Positions 42,010 through 51,678 of a DNA stretch of 64,000 bases are shown piece by piece (the first letter of the stretch is position 1; each line of letters opens with the position of its first letter). The stretch covers positions 124,001 through 188,000 of the forward strand of contig NZ_FOEI01000002.1 of the NCBI RefSeq assembly GCF_900110615.1. The letters are read 5' to 3'. The position numbers and the translations under genes are program-made. The DNA is from Flavobacterium urocaniciphilum (lineage in GTDB: Bacteria > Bacteroidota > Bacteroidia > Flavobacteriales > Flavobacteriaceae). Below the pieces are notes generated by a model that made no database searches, was not told where the DNA came from, and saw only the letters and a list, made by a program, of their open reading frames with translations.

Positions 42010-42600
42010 ATGCAAGAATTTTTGATTTATTTTAATATGGGTCTCACACATGTATTGGATATTAATGCATACGACCATATTTTATTTCTTATAGCCCTAA
42101 TGATTCCTTATGCATTTAAAGATTGGTCTAGGGTATTGTTATTAGTTTCCTTATTTACTCTTGGACATTCCTTAGCCTTATTGTTATCAGTATTTGGAGT
42201 AGTAAAAATTCAAGCGCATGTTGTTGAGTTTCTTATTCCTATAACCATATTAGTTACAGCTATATTTCATTTGTTTACAGCTGGAAAATCAGGAAAAAAA
42301 GAAAGTATTACTTTTGTAGCTATAGTTACAGTTGTATTTGGTTTGGTACATGGTTTAGGATTTTCAAATTATTTTAATACCATAATGGCTGGAACTAGAG
42401 CAGATAAATTAATTCCGTTGTTAGAATTTGCATTAGGAATTGAAGCTGCTCAAATTATAGTTGTAATTGCAGTATTAATTTTGGCATATGTGGTGCAAAC
42501 TGGATTTAGATTTTCTAAAAGAGATTGGGCTTTAGTAATGTCGGCTTTTGTAATTGGTGTAGTGTTACCCATGATTTTACAAAGCGAAATATTTGGATAA
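42010..42600 (+). CDS. HupE/UreJ family membrane protein
   Basis: 196 aa with six to seven membrane helices. The first conserved block, GLTHVLDINAYDHILFLIAL (H and D within the first helix), then TLGHSLALLLSVFG and VFGLVHGLGFSNYF, match HupE/UreJ-2 proteins implicated in nickel or cobalt transport in other bacteria. No hydrogenase or urease genes are nearby, so the metal and role are open. A -7 box TAAGTTTG lies at 41971-41978. Confidence 0.9.
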   Translation: MQEFLIYFNMGLTHVLDINAYDHILFLIALMIPYAFKDWSRVLLLVSLFTLGHSLALLLSVFGVVKIQAHVVEFLIPITILVTAIFHLFTAGKSGKKESITFVAIVTVVFGLVHGLGFSNYFNTIMAGTRADKLIPLLEFALGIEAAQIIVVIAVLILAYVVQTGFRFSKRDWALVMSAFVIGVVLPMILQSEIFG

Positions 42601-42677
42601 AAGTTGATTCTCCGAGCTGAATATATTATTTATAATACAATAGAATTAGTTCAAAAAAGTATTTAAAAAAATAAAAA

Positions 42678-42716
42678 CTTTGCGAACCTTTGCGAAGAAC
42701 TTTGTGTTTCTTTGCG
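42678..42716 (+). repeat. CTTTGYG heptamer repeats before the deaminase gene
   Basis: CTTTGCG at 42678, 42688 and 42710, and CTTTGTG at 42700: four copies 10-12 bp apart, on one face of the helix. The same heptamer occurs in the composite repeat at 15790-15796. Confidence 0.55.
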
Positions 42717-42728
42717 GTAAAATTAAAC

Positions 42729-43160
42729 ATGAAAGAAAAGAAAAAATTAAAATACGATAAAGCCTATTTACGCATTGCCTCAGAATGGGGAAAACTTTCT
42801 TATTGTAAGAGAAAACAAGTTGGCGCAATTATTGTAAGAGATAGAATGATTATTTCTGACGGCTATAATGGAACACCAAGTGGTTTTGAAAATTGTTGTG
42901 AAGACGAAGAAAATTTAACCAAATGGTATGTGTTACATGCTGAAGCTAATGCAATTTTAAAAGTAGCTCGTTCTACGCAATCTTGTGAAGGTGCTACGTT
43001 ATATATAACGCTTTCGCCCTGTAAAGATTGTAGTAAATTGATACATCAGTCAGGAATAAAAAGAGTAGTTTATTTAGAAGAATATAAAGATACTTCTGGT
43101 GTCGATTTTTTACGAAAAGCAGGAGTAGAAGCAGTCCATTTACTAGAAATTAATGAGTAA
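42729..43160 (+). CDS. dCMP deaminase-like (ComEB-type) zinc enzyme
   Basis: 143 aa from ATG 42729 (MKEKKKLKYDKAYLRIASEW). The earlier in-frame ATG at 42690 lies in repeat DNA and was rejected. The zinc site is HAEANAIL (His, catalytic Glu) with PCKDC. RKQVGAIIVRDRMIISDGYNGTPSGFENC is typical of deoxycytidylate deaminases that make dUMP. It overlaps the S41 protease gene by 8 nt, forming a coupled pair common in flavobacteria by my recollection. Confidence 0.93.
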   Translation: MKEKKKLKYDKAYLRIASEWGKLSYCKRKQVGAIIVRDRMIISDGYNGTPSGFENCCEDEENLTKWYVLHAEANAILKVARSTQSCEGATLYITLSPCKDCSKLIHQSGIKRVVYLEEYKDTSGVDFLRKAGVEAVHLLEINE

Positions 43161-44748
43161 ACATAATTCAAAATATTACATCTTCATTCCGGTAATTATC
43201 GCCTTATCATTTGCTGGGGGATTATTATTTGGAGATAAAATTAATATTTTGAAAAATGCTCGAATCGGTTCCAAAACCGAAGGTAAAATAAAACTAAATA
43301 AATTACTGGATTTCATAGATAACGAATACGTTGATGATGTGAATACCGATTCAATTGTCGACCTAACAGTTTCTGGAATATTAGAAAAATTAGATCCTCA
43401 TTCAGTTTACATTCCTAAAGAACAAGCAGCTTCCGTTTCCGAAAATATGGAAGGAAATTTTGTGGGAATTGGAGTGAATTTCTACATGTATAAAGATACA
43501 TTAACGGTTATAAAACCCATTCCGAATGGCCCTTCAGCAAAGGTCGGAATCAAACCGGGTGACCGCATTTTATTTGCTAATAACAAACAACTTTTCAAGA
43601 AAAACTATCTATCTGAAAATTTATTCCCAATTTTAAAAGGAGAAATTGGCAGTAAAGTTGATTTATTGGTATATCGAAAATCAGAACATAAAAGCTTTAA
43701 AGTTACGGTTACTCGTAGCCTTGTGCCTGTTAAAAGTGTTGATGTTTCAACTATGGTTAATAGTAAAATGGGCTATATAAAAGTGAATCGATTTGCAGAA
43801 ACTACTTATAGTGAATTTCATAATGCTATACTTTCTTTAAAGAAAAAAGGCATGTCGGAATTAATTGTCGATTTAAGGGGAAATGGTGGCGGATATCTTG
43901 AAATGGCTGTTGCTATGGCAGATGAATTTTTAAAAGACAAAGAATTAATCGTTAAAACAAAGAATAAAAAAGGAGCTGTTGACTTATCGTATGCAACGGC
44001 AAAAGGTTCATTTGAAACAGGTAGATTGTTCGTTTTAATTGATGAAAATAGTGCATCTGCCAGTGAAGTTTTAGCGGGAGCGATTCAAGATAATGATAGA
44101 GGAACTATTGTTGGTCGTCGTTCATTTGGAAAAGGATTAGTGCAAAGAGAAATGAAATTAGATGATGGTTCTGCTGTGCGCTTAACGATAGCAAGATATT
44201 ATACGCCTTCAGGTAGAAGTATTCAAAAACCATACGAAGATAAAGGTGAAAAATACTTTAACGAGTTTGAAAAACGCTATTTAAACGGTGAATTATACGA
44301 AGCCGATAGTATAAAAGTTGCCGATAGTTTAAAATTTAAAACAAAAAGAGGAAGAACAGTTTATGGTGGTGGCGGAATCATTCCAGATGTTTTTGTGGCC
44401 TTAAATAAAAATCATAATCAAGAAGGTTTGTCATTACTGCTGCAGTCTGAAATTATGAGTTATTATGCTTTTGAAAAACTAGATGAAAATCGAACTTTTT
44501 TCAGTAAATTCAATAGTCAACAATTGAAAGAAGAATTATTTAAATCCGATAAATATTTCAATCAATTTAGAGAATACATTGCAAATAACGGGTTGATGTT
44601 GAGTTTGGCAAATCATAAAGAAGAAGTGCTTACCTATTTGTATGCCGAGTTTTCAAAACAACTTTTTAACGACACATCATATTATCAAATTACACTTCCA
44701 AAAGATAAAATGATTACTAAGATTTTAGATAAACAAAAACACATTTAA
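43153..44748 (+). CDS. S41 family carboxy-terminal processing peptidase with PDZ domain
   Basis: 531 aa. N-terminal membrane anchor or signal (YIFIPVIIALSFAGGLLFG). PDZ domain (about 90-180; GIGVNFYMYKDTLTVIKPIPNGPSAKVGIKPGDRIL). The S41 core has the fold motif MGYIKVNRFAETTYSEF, the oxyanion block VDLRGNGGGYLEMAVAMAD, the serine in ENSASASEVLAGA (about S302) and the lysine in GRRSFGKGLVQ. It acts in the periplasm, trimming the C-termini of envelope proteins. The C-terminal 130 residues are an extra helical domain. Translationally coupled to the deaminase gene. Confidence 0.94.
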   Translation: MSKHNSKYYIFIPVIIALSFAGGLLFGDKINILKNARIGSKTEGKIKLNKLLDFIDNEYVDDVNTDSIVDLTVSGILEKLDPHSVYIPKEQAASVSENMEGNFVGIGVNFYMYKDTLTVIKPIPNGPSAKVGIKPGDRILFANNKQLFKKNYLSENLFPILKGEIGSKVDLLVYRKSEHKSFKVTVTRSLVPVKSVDVSTMVNSKMGYIKVNRFAETTYSEFHNAILSLKKKGMSELIVDLRGNGGGYLEMAVAMADEFLKDKELIVKTKNKKGAVDLSYATAKGSFETGRLFVLIDENSASASEVLAGAIQDNDRGTIVGRRSFGKGLVQREMKLDDGSAVRLTIARYYTPSGRSIQKPYEDKGEKYFNEFEKRYLNGELYEADSIKVADSLKFKTKRGRTVYGGGGIIPDVFVALNKNHNQEGLSLLLQSEIMSYYAFEKLDENRTFFSKFNSQQLKEELFKSDKYFNQFREYIANNGLMLSLANHKEEVLTYLYAEFSKQLFNDTSYYQITLPKDKMITKILDKQKHI

Positions 44749-44829
44749 GAAATTATTTACAAATTTTGTCTTTTGTTTAACTATTAGCTATTCTTTATAC
44801 TCCTACATTTGATCCATAAATAATCTTTT

Positions 44830-45534
44830 ATGGAAAGAATTTTACTTCTGTTTTGTTTCAGTATTTCCTTTTGTTTTTCTCAAAATGTCAAAGGAAAAAT
44901 TATGGCTGATAGTTTGCCAATTTCAAATGTGGAAGTAATAAATATTACCCAAAAAGAAGTTGTTAAGGCGAATAAAGATGGTAGTTTTCAAATCAATGCT
45001 TCGACTAAAAATTGGATTTCATTTTATCATAAAGATTATGATGTTGTGAAGATTTATATTGATTCACTATTCGATTTTTCTAAAAGTTTAGAAATTGTTT
45101 TAATTCGGAAATCTGAAAAAATTGAAGAAGTTGTAGTGAAAAATGCAACTCCATATTTTAAAGATGTTAATAAAGGAATATCAGTTGCTCCTGTGAAAAG
45201 TAATGCTTACGGTTTTTCAGATGGAACAGCATATACTGGTGTTAATTTAATGGCTGTAGGAAAAATGCTGTTTGGTTTGTTCAAAAATAAAGATAAAGAA
45301 GTACAGAAAAAGCGTGAACCTATTCAATTTTTAACATTTGTAAGAAGAAGTTATAACGATGATTTTTTAGCAAAAAGTCTAAAATTAGAACCCACTGAAA
45401 TGGAGGCGTTTTTGAGTTTCTGTAATTTCGATGAAAAATCAAAAGAAATTGTAGAAAGTTATGATGAGATGGTGTTGTTGCAGTTCCTCATGACAAAATC
45501 AGAAGAATATAAAAAATTACATCAAAAGGAATGA
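44830..45534 (+). CDS. Secreted protein with carboxypeptidase-regulatory-like domain, function unknown
   Basis: 234 aa. The signal peptide ends FCFSQ. Residues about 20-100 form a CarboxypepD_reg-like beta-sandwich (VKGKIMADSLPISNVEVINITQKEVVKANKDGSFQINAS), the plug-like domain also found at the start of SusC-type receptors, but no TonB barrel follows. The C-terminal half is unique and charged. It ends 1 nt before the stop of the convergent FAD-protein gene. Likely periplasmic or outer-membrane associated; no reaction can be proposed. Confidence 0.8.
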   Translation: MERILLLFCFSISFCFSQNVKGKIMADSLPISNVEVINITQKEVVKANKDGSFQINASTKNWISFYHKDYDVVKIYIDSLFDFSKSLEIVLIRKSEKIEEVVVKNATPYFKDVNKGISVAPVKSNAYGFSDGTAYTGVNLMAVGKMLFGLFKNKDKEVQKKREPIQFLTFVRRSYNDDFLAKSLKLEPTEMEAFLSFCNFDEKSKEIVESYDEMVLLQFLMTKSEEYKKLHQKE

Positions 45535-45535
45535 T

Positions 45536-46144
45536 TTATTCTTTTACAGAATCGTGAACCTGAACAGGTTTGCCATCATTCCATAAGGTTAAAATATCAG
45601 TCGCAGCACTAGCACCACTTCCTGCTGCAATTACTAACTGACTTCTATGTCCGGCCAATGTTCCAATTGCGTAAATACCTTCGGCAACTAAATGATCGTT
45701 GTTTTCAAGTTGAATTCTGTTTTTTTCAGGAGCAGCTTTTTTATGAGGAATTACATATTGTTCTAATCCTTCAATAGTAAACGGATTTCCAGCACCAATA
45801 CCAATAACCACTATTTTTGATTGGTAACTATTTTTGTTTGTAGTAATTGTAAAATTCCCAACTTCACCAGAGATTTTCAATACTTTTTCACCAATAATTT
45901 GATTGATATGAGGATAATTGTGTGCTAAATGTTCTAAGCTTTCAACTAATAATTCGCTGCCTAGTTTTCCTGCTGGAATTCCGTAGGCATTATTAAATAA
46001 AGCGTTTTGTAAAGATGAGGCTTTTTGATGTGCAATTATGGCAATTTTTTTATCCATCATAAATGGTTTTTCTTTCGCTGAACCAAATAGTAAGGCTGCA
46101 GAAACTCCAGAAACACCACCGCCAATAATTAATACTTCAAACAT
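45536..46144 (-). CDS. Short FAD/NAD(P)-binding oxidoreductase, thioredoxin-reductase-like
   Basis: 202 aa. The N-terminal Rossmann motif is EVLIIGGGVSGVSAALLFG (GxGxxG). FAD-side motifs follow: VIGIGAGNP, and the C-terminal GIYAIGTLAGHRSQLVIAAGSGASAATDIL. It is about 100 residues shorter than thioredoxin reductase. It lacks the NADPH domain and the redox CxxC, so the normal TrxR reaction is impossible. The two flanks fit the TrxR FAD domain closely, so an internal domain loss is the likely origin. It precedes a small membrane-protein gene and overlaps nothing. Substrate unknown. Confidence 0.82.
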   Translation of the reverse strand: MFEVLIIGGGVSGVSAALLFGSAKEKPFMMDKKIAIIAHQKASSLQNALFNNAYGIPAGKLGSELLVESLEHLAHNYPHINQIIGEKVLKISGEVGNFTITTNKNSYQSKIVVIGIGAGNPFTIEGLEQYVIPHKKAAPEKNRIQLENNDHLVAEGIYAIGTLAGHRSQLVIAAGSGASAATDILTLWNDGKPVQVHDSVKE

Positions 46145-46151
46145 TTGTCAA

Positions 46152-46346
46152 TTATTTTGTTTGTTCCACAACTTTTCTAGCAACCATAAAAAGTGATACG
46201 ATTACAATGGCACAAAATGAGGCAACAATTCCAATTAAAGCTACCGTGCTTTCTCCTTCAAAAGGTTTTTCAAAATCAATTTTTGTTGCATTAAAAACGA
46301 TGGTAATTAATGATAATGCAATAACAATGTAAGTAAATATTTTCAT
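46152..46346 (-). CDS. Small two-helix membrane protein, hypothetical
   Basis: 64 aa, two predicted membrane helices (about 3-21 and 34-57). It sits 7 nt upstream of the FAD-protein gene on the same strand, so the two are likely one operon. No family recognised. Confidence 0.7.
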   Translation of the reverse strand: MKIFTYIVIALSLITIVFNATKIDFEKPFEGESTVALIGIVASFCAIVIVSLFMVARKVVEQTK

Positions 46347-46419
46347 TTTTTTAATTTTTCAGTCCAACTATCAAACAATTTTGTTATTTAATGGTTAAGA
46401 CCAATTTGGGTATTTTAAT

Positions 46420-46995
46420 TTATATAAATAATCCTTTAACATTAGCGGCAAATAATTTTATCGAAATAGCCAATAAAATAACACCGAATACTTTTCTAAT
46501 AATTCCTAATCCATTTACGCCTAATAATTTTTCAATTTTTCCAGACGATTTCAAAACACCATAAACTAATATTACATTAATAAGTATGGCTATTATAATA
46601 TTAACTTTATCATAAGCAGCTCTTAATGATAATAAAGTGGTCATCGTTCCAGCGCCAGCAATCAAAGGAAAAGCAATTGGTACAATAGATGCAGTGGTCG
46701 GATTGTCTTCTTTGTATAATCGAACGCCTAAAATCATTTCTAAGGCTAAGAAAAACAATACAAATGAACCTGCAACCGCAAACGAATTGGCGTCGATTCC
46801 AATTAGTTTTAAAATTTCTTCCCCTACAAATAAAAAGGCAATCATAATAATTGCCGAAACTATAGTTGCTTTTTCCGATTGTATATGACCAATCTTACTT
46901 CTTAAATCTACAATAATAGGAATACTTCCAAGAATATCAATAACGGCAAATAAAATCATCGATATCGTAAAAACTTCTTTCCAATCAATTCCCAT
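46420..46995 (-). CDS. MarC family integral membrane protein
   Basis: 191 aa, six membrane helices. The family signatures are TISMILFAVIDILGSIPII, SFVLFFLALEMILGVRL and ASIVPIAFPLIAGAGTMTTLLSL. MarC proteins (YchE/YhgN relatives) have no settled function; the old antibiotic-resistance link was not confirmed. Separated from the gene at 46152 by 73 nt on the same strand. Confidence 0.92.
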   Translation of the reverse strand: MGIDWKEVFTISMILFAVIDILGSIPIIVDLRSKIGHIQSEKATIVSAIIMIAFLFVGEEILKLIGIDANSFAVAGSFVLFFLALEMILGVRLYKEDNPTTASIVPIAFPLIAGAGTMTTLLSLRAAYDKVNIIIAILINVILVYGVLKSSGKIEKLLGVNGLGIIRKVFGVILLAISIKLFAANVKGLFI

Positions 46996-47096
46996 AGTTA
47001 TTAAAGTAAATGTTTTTGCAAATATAAAAATATTAAGTGGATAGAAGGTTTGATTTAACGTAAGATTATTATTCTATAAAAACTATTCGTAAAAAA

Positions 47097-47124
47097 CTTC
47101 TAACTTCTAACTTCTAACTTCCAA
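47097..47124 (+). repeat. Heptameric tandem repeat (CTTCTAA) upstream of the DUF3109 gene
   Basis: CTTCTAA three times, then CTTCCAA, in perfect 7-bp register. It occupies the position of the -33 region for the -7 box TATCTTTG (47133-47140), so copy-number change would alter promoter spacing. Confidence 0.8.
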
Positions 47125-47132
47125 CTTTAATT

Positions 47133-47140
47133 TATCTTTG
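47133..47140 (+). promoter_or_regulatory. -7 box of the DUF3109 gene
   Basis: TATCTTTG, an exact TAnnTTTG. It rules out the TTG start at 47138, which lies inside it, and supports ATG 47159. Confidence 0.65.
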
Positions 47141-47158
47141 CTCTTTAAATATATAAGA

Positions 47159-47725
47159 ATGTTTCAACTTCAAAAAACCATAGTTTCAGAAGAAATTATT
47201 GAAAATGATTTCGTGTGTAATTTATCAGCTTGTAAAGGTGCTTGTTGTGTAGATGGAGATGCTGGTGCGCCATTAACTCAGGAAGAAACACAAATCTTAG
47301 TTGATATTTATCCAAAAGTAAAACCATTTCTTCGTCCAGAAGGAATTGAAGCTATTGAACAACAAGGTGCTTTTGTAATTGGTGACGATGGTGAATACGA
47401 AACAACGTTAATTGATGGAAAAGATTGTGCGTATGTAATTTTCGATGGAAAAACTGCCCTTTGCGGAATTGAGCAAGCGTATAATCAAGGTATTGTAGAT
47501 TGGAAAAAACCTGTTTCTTGTCATTTATATCCTATACGTGTAAAAGAATATTCAGATTTTTCAGCCGTTAATTATCATAAATGGCATATTTGTTCAGATG
47601 CATGTACGTTAGGAGCCGAATTACAAGTTCCAGTTTATAAATTTGTAAAAGAAGCTTTGATTCGAAAATTCGGAATTGAGTGGTATGAAGAATTAGAAAA
47701 AGTTGCTGCTGAATTGAAAAAATAA
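47159..47725 (+). CDS. DUF3109 family cysteine-rich (zinc/iron-chelate-like) protein
   Basis: 188 aa from ATG 47159 (MFQLQKTIVSEEIIENDFVCNL). Cysteine blocks: CNLSACKGACCVDGDAGAPL, DGKDCAYVIFDGKTALCGIEQAY, and VSCHLYPIRV followed by WHICSDAC. This is the complete DUF3109 cysteine pattern, related to the CxxxCCxx metal-chelating domain of YkgJ-type proteins. The biochemical role is unknown. A longer frame starts at a TTG inside the -7 box and was rejected. Confidence 0.9.
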   Translation: MFQLQKTIVSEEIIENDFVCNLSACKGACCVDGDAGAPLTQEETQILVDIYPKVKPFLRPEGIEAIEQQGAFVIGDDGEYETTLIDGKDCAYVIFDGKTALCGIEQAYNQGIVDWKKPVSCHLYPIRVKEYSDFSAVNYHKWHICSDACTLGAELQVPVYKFVKEALIRKFGIEWYEELEKVAAELKK

Positions 47726-47745
47726 ACAGCAAAAATTATAACTTA

Positions 47746-47792
47746 AAAATCGTCTTAGCAATTGAGTTATCAGTAGTTTAAGACGATTTTTT
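47746..47792 (+). terminator. Terminator after the DUF3109 gene
   Basis: AAAATCGTCTTA (47746-47757) pairs with TAAGACGATTTT (47779-47790), long 21-nt loop, then T-run. Confidence 0.75.
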
Positions 47793-47886
47793 GTTTTTAT
47801 TTAATTATTGTAAATTACTGATAATTAAATAGTTATAAAAATTATTAATAAATTTACAATTGTTAAAAACTTGGCAATTTTGTGAA

Positions 47887-47904
47887 TAAGTTTGAATAAG
47901 TTTG
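47887..47904 (+). promoter_or_regulatory. Tandem -7 boxes upstream of nrdB
   Basis: TAAGTTTG at 47887-47894 and again at 47897-47904, 10 bp apart. A TTG at 47871-47873 is 23 nt before the second box. The start codon is at 47993, leaving an 80-100 nt leader. No NrdR-box pair could be recognised by eye. Confidence 0.5.
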
Positions 47905-47992
47905 GCTTTTATTATTCAATTCATTTCTTCAAATTTGTAAAATCAAAAATTGAAAAAAAGTATCTAACTAATTATAAAAAAATCAATTATTT

Positions 47993-48970
47993 ATGTCTAC
48001 CGTTGAACCAATTTTACAAGAAAATAAAAATCGTTTTGTAATTTTTCCTATCAAGCACCATGATATATGGGAAAGATATAAAAGTATGGAAGCTAGTTTT
48101 TGGACGGCGGAAGAAATTGATTTACATCAAGATTTAACCGATTGGAATCATAAGTTAAATGACGATGAAAGATATTTTATCAAACACATTTTAGCTTTCT
48201 TTGCTGCTTCTGACGGAATTGTAAATGAAAATTTAGCGGAAAACTTCGTAAATGAAGTGCAATATGCTGAAGCGAAATTTTTCTATGGTTTTCAAATCAT
48301 GATGGAAAATATCCATTCTGAAACGTATTCTCTTTTAATTGATACTTATGTAAAAGATGAAGCGGAGAAAACAGAATTATTCAATGCTTTAGATGTATTT
48401 CCTGCTATTAAGAAAAAAGGGGAATGGGCATTAAAATGGATTGAATCGCCTTCTTTTGCAGAGCGTTTAATTGCTTTCGCAGCTGTTGAAGGTATTTTCT
48501 TCTCTGGAGCTTTCTGTTCAATTTATTGGTTGAAAAAACGTGGTTTAATGCCAGGTTTAACGTTTTCAAATGAGTTAATTTCTCGTGACGAAGGAGTACA
48601 CTGTGATTTCGCAGTACACTTACATAATAATCACTTAATTAATAAAGTTCCAACGGCAAGAATTAGAGAAATTATTGTTGATGCTTTAAATATCGAAAGA
48701 GAGTTTATTACAGAATCGTTACCGGTTTCTTTAATTGGTATGAACGCTGGATTAATGACACAATACTTAGAATTCGTTGCTGATAGATTATTAGTAGAAT
48801 TAGGTTGTGAAAGAGAATACAATACAGCAAACCCATTCGACTTTATGGATATGATTTCTTTACAAGGAAAAACCAATTTCTTTGAAAAGAGAGTTGCAGA
48901 ATACCAAAAAGCAGGTGTAATGAATACAGATACAGATGCTCAAAAGATTTCTTTTGACGCTGATTTTTAA
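47993..48970 (+). CDS. nrdB: Ribonucleoside-diphosphate reductase subunit beta (class Ia-type)
   Basis: 325 aa radical subunit. Di-iron ligands and the radical tyrosine lie in [34 protein letters not shown] and [20 protein letters not shown]. It resembles the eukaryote-like R2 branch, common in Bacteroidota. It builds dNTPs with NrdA, using thioredoxin for reduction (trxA at 1740). The promoter region has two tandem -7 boxes. nrdA follows after 152 nt. Confidence 0.96.
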   Translation: MSTVEPILQENKNRFVIFPIKHHDIWERYKSMEASFWTAEEIDLHQDLTDWNHKLNDDERYFIKHILAFFAASDGIVNENLAENFVNEVQYAEAKFFYGFQIMMENIHSETYSLLIDTYVKDEAEKTELFNALDVFPAIKKKGEWALKWIESPSFAERLIAFAAVEGIFFSGAFCSIYWLKKRGLMPGLTFSNELISRDEGVHCDFAVHLHNNHLINKVPTARIREIIVDALNIEREFITESLPVSLIGMNAGLMTQYLEFVADRLLVELGCEREYNTANPFDFMDMISLQGKTNFFEKRVAEYQKAGVMNTDTDAQKISFDADF

Positions 48971-49122
48971 TAATTAATACAGTATTTCCCCAAATCCTGA
49001 CAAAAATTTATCCGAATGCTTTTGCTCAAAAGGTAAAAGCGAGCCTTAATTACTGGCTAAATAATTAATACAAATAACCCGAAATTGTAAAGGGATTTAC
49101 AGTTTCACAAAACAAACTAACT

Positions 49123-51552
49123 ATGTACGTAATTAAAAGAGATGGCCATAAAGAGCCAGTAAGTTTCGACAAAATCACAGACAGAATTAAAAAACTGTGC
49201 TATGGTTTAAACGATTTAGTAGATGCTGTAAAAGTAGCTATGAGAGTTATTGAAGGTTTATACGATGGTGTAAGTACTTCAGAATTAGATAACTTGGCAG
49301 CTGAAACAGCGGCTTCAATGACTATTGCTCACCCAGATTACGCACAATTAGCGGCTCGTATAGCAATTTCAAACTTACATAAGAATACTAACAAATCGTT
49401 TTCTGAAACAATGAAAGCAATGTATACTTATGTAAACCCAAGAACAAATTTAGCAGCTCCGCTAATTTCAGATGAAGTTTATAAGGTTATTGAAGAAAAT
49501 GCAGAATATTTAAATTCGCATATCATTTATAACAGAGATTTTAACTACGATTATTTCGGATTTAAAACTTTAGAGCGTTCTTATTTATTAAAAATCAATG
49601 GTAAAATTGTAGAACGTCCTCAACATATGTTAATGCGTGTTGCAGTTGGAATTCACTTAAATGATTTACCGGCTGTTTTAGAAACGTACGACTTAATGTC
49701 GAAAAAATATTTCACACACGCAACGCCAACATTATTTAACGCAGGTACTCCAAAACCACAAATGTCTTCTTGTTTCCTTTTAGCAATGCAAGATGATAGT
49801 ATTGATGGTATTTATGATACTTTAAAACAAACCGCAAAAATTTCTCAGTCGGCTGGTGGAATCGGATTATCTATTCACAATGTACGTGCAACAGGTTCTT
49901 ACATTCGTGGAACAAATGGAACTTCTAATGGAATCGTTCCAATGTTACGTGTATTCAACGATACTGCTCGTTATGTAGATCAAGGTGGTGGAAAACGTAA
50001 AGGTAGTTTTGCTATTTACATCGAACCATGGCATGCTGATATTTTCGATTTCTTAGATTTGAAAAAGAATACCGGTAAAGAAGAAATGCGTGCGCGTGAT
50101 TTATTCTTTGCTATGTGGACGCCAGATTTATTCATGAAACGTGTACAAGAAGACGGAAATTGGACATTAATGTGTCCAAACGAATGTCCAGGTTTATACG
50201 ATGTTCATGGTGATGAGTTTGAAGCGTTATACGAATCGTATGAAGCAGCTGGAAAAGGTAGAAAAACCATCAAAGCTCAAGAATTATGGGAAAAAATTCT
50301 AGAATCGCAAATCGAAACTGGAACACCATATATGTTGTACAAAGATGCGGCTAACAGAAAATCAAACCAGAAAAATTTAGGTACGATTCGTTCTTCGAAT
50401 TTATGTACTGAAATTATGGAATATACTTCGAAAGATGAAATTGCAGTTTGTAACTTAGCATCTCTTTCGTTACCAATGTTTGTTGAAAACGGAGCGTTTA
50501 ATCATGAGTTATTTTACACGGTTACTAAACGTGTAACGAAAAACTTAAACAAAGTAATTGATAGAAATTATTATCCTGTTATTGAAGGAGAAAATTCTAA
50601 CAAACGTCACCGTCCAATCGGATTAGGAGTGCAAGGTTTAGCTGATGCTTTTATCATGTTAAGAATGCCTTTTACAAGTGATGAAGCGAAACAATTGAAC
50701 CAAGAAATCTTCGAAACTATGTACTTTGCAGCAGTAACAGCTTCAATGGAAATGGCAAAAGAAGAAGGACCATATTCAACATTTAAAGGTTCACCAATTT
50801 CTCAAGGAGAATTCCAATACAATCTTTGGGGATTAAAAGACGAAGAACTTTCTGGTCGTTGGGATTGGGCAAGTTTAAGAAAAGAAGTAATGGAATTTGG
50901 AGTACGTAACTCATTATTAGTAGCGCCAATGCCAACTGCTTCAACTTCTCAAATTTTAGGAAATAACGAAGCGTTTGAACCATATACTTCAAACATTTAT
51001 ACACGCCGAGTTTTATCTGGTGAGTTTATCGTTGTAAACAAACATTTATTAGAAGATTTAGTAAAATTAGGATTGTGGAATGAAGAATTAAAACAAGAAT
51101 TAATGCGTGAAAACGGATCGGTTCAAAACTTAAACATTCCTCAAAACTTAAAAGATTTATACAAAACGGTTTGGGAAATGTCTATGAAAGACATCATCGA
51201 TATGTCTCGTCACCGTGGATATTTCGTAGATCAATCGCAGTCGTTAAACTTATTCATGCAAAATGCAAATTACTCGAAATTAACGTCGATGCATTTCTAT
51301 GCTTGGAAATCGGGATTAAAAACAGGAATGTACTATTTACGTACAAAAGCTGCTGTTGATGCGATTAAGTTTACGCTTAATAACGATAAAAAAACAGAAC
51401 CAATTGTTCAAACAGCTCCAAAAGAGCAATTAGAAGTAGTGCAAGTGGCTGAGCCAGTAACTACTAATGCTATGACAGCTGAAGAATACAGAGCAATGAT
51501 TGAAATGGCTAGAAATGCTGGTCCAGAAGATTGCGAAATGTGTGGTTCATAG
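49123..51552 (+). CDS. nrdA: Ribonucleoside-diphosphate reductase subunit alpha
   Basis: 809 aa catalytic subunit. N-terminal ATP-cone (residues 1-90; [25 protein letters not shown]) for dATP control. Active-site cysteines: [24 protein letters not shown] (radical-bearing Cys with adjacent Glu) and [24 protein letters not shown] is a family hallmark. The redox-shuttle tail is CEMCGS. It lies 152 nt after nrdB, with no strong hairpin between, so cotranscription is likely. dgt, the opposing dGTP hydrolase, follows two genes later. Confidence 0.97.
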   Translation: MYVIKRDGHKEPVSFDKITDRIKKLCYGLNDLVDAVKVAMRVIEGLYDGVSTSELDNLAAETAASMTIAHPDYAQLAARIAISNLHKNTNKSFSETMKAMYTYVNPRTNLAAPLISDEVYKVIEENAEYLNSHIIYNRDFNYDYFGFKTLERSYLLKINGKIVERPQHMLMRVAVGIHLNDLPAVLETYDLMSKKYFTHATPTLFNAGTPKPQMSSCFLLAMQDDSIDGIYDTLKQTAKISQSAGGIGLSIHNVRATGSYIRGTNGTSNGIVPMLRVFNDTARYVDQGGGKRKGSFAIYIEPWHADIFDFLDLKKNTGKEEMRARDLFFAMWTPDLFMKRVQEDGNWTLMCPNECPGLYDVHGDEFEALYESYEAAGKGRKTIKAQELWEKILESQIETGTPYMLYKDAANRKSNQKNLGTIRSSNLCTEIMEYTSKDEIAVCNLASLSLPMFVENGAFNHELFYTVTKRVTKNLNKVIDRNYYPVIEGENSNKRHRPIGLGVQGLADAFIMLRMPFTSDEAKQLNQEIFETMYFAAVTASMEMAKEEGPYSTFKGSPISQGEFQYNLWGLKDEELSGRWDWASLRKEVMEFGVRNSLLVAPMPTASTSQILGNNEAFEPYTSNIYTRRVLSGEFIVVNKHLLEDLVKLGLWNEELKQELMRENGSVQNLNIPQNLKDLYKTVWEMSMKDIIDMSRHRGYFVDQSQSLNLFMQNANYSKLTSMHFYAWKSGLKTGMYYLRTKAAVDAIKFTLNNDKKTEPIVQTAPKEQLEVVQVAEPVTTNAMTAEEYRAMIEMARNAGPEDCEMCGS

Positions 51553-51576
51553 TCATTGCGAGGAACAAAGCAATCT
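51552..51576 (+). repeat. Dispersed short repeat, copy 2
   Basis: GTCATTGCGAGG ... AAGCAATCT, beginning on the last base of the nrdA stop codon. Copy 1 is at 2066-2091; one base shorter, same position relative to a stop and a terminator. Confidence 0.7.
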
Positions 51577-51590
51577 GATAAACATAATTC

Positions 51591-51632
51591 AAAACAGCCA
51601 TTATTTTTAGTGGCTGTTTTTTTATACCTTTG
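51591..51632 (+). terminator. nrdA terminator followed by a -7 box
   Basis: AAAACAGCCA-N10-TGGCTGTTTT with T-run, then TACCTTTG (51625-51632), an exact TAnnTTTG for the next small gene. A short hairpin GACC-GAA-GGTC lies in the leader (51640-51650). Confidence 0.75.
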
Positions 51633-51678
51633 TACTCGAGACCGAAGGTCGAACTGTATGTAATAAAAAAATAAAATT

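Noticed and set aside
45536..46144. Frameshifted full-length thioredoxin reductase
   Set aside because: The frame is continuous with both FAD-domain halves joined; no NADPH-domain remnants are seen in other frames nearby.
47138..47158. TTG 47138 as start of the DUF3109 gene
   Set aside because: It lies inside the -7 box TATCTTTG; ATG 47159 gives the normal family start.
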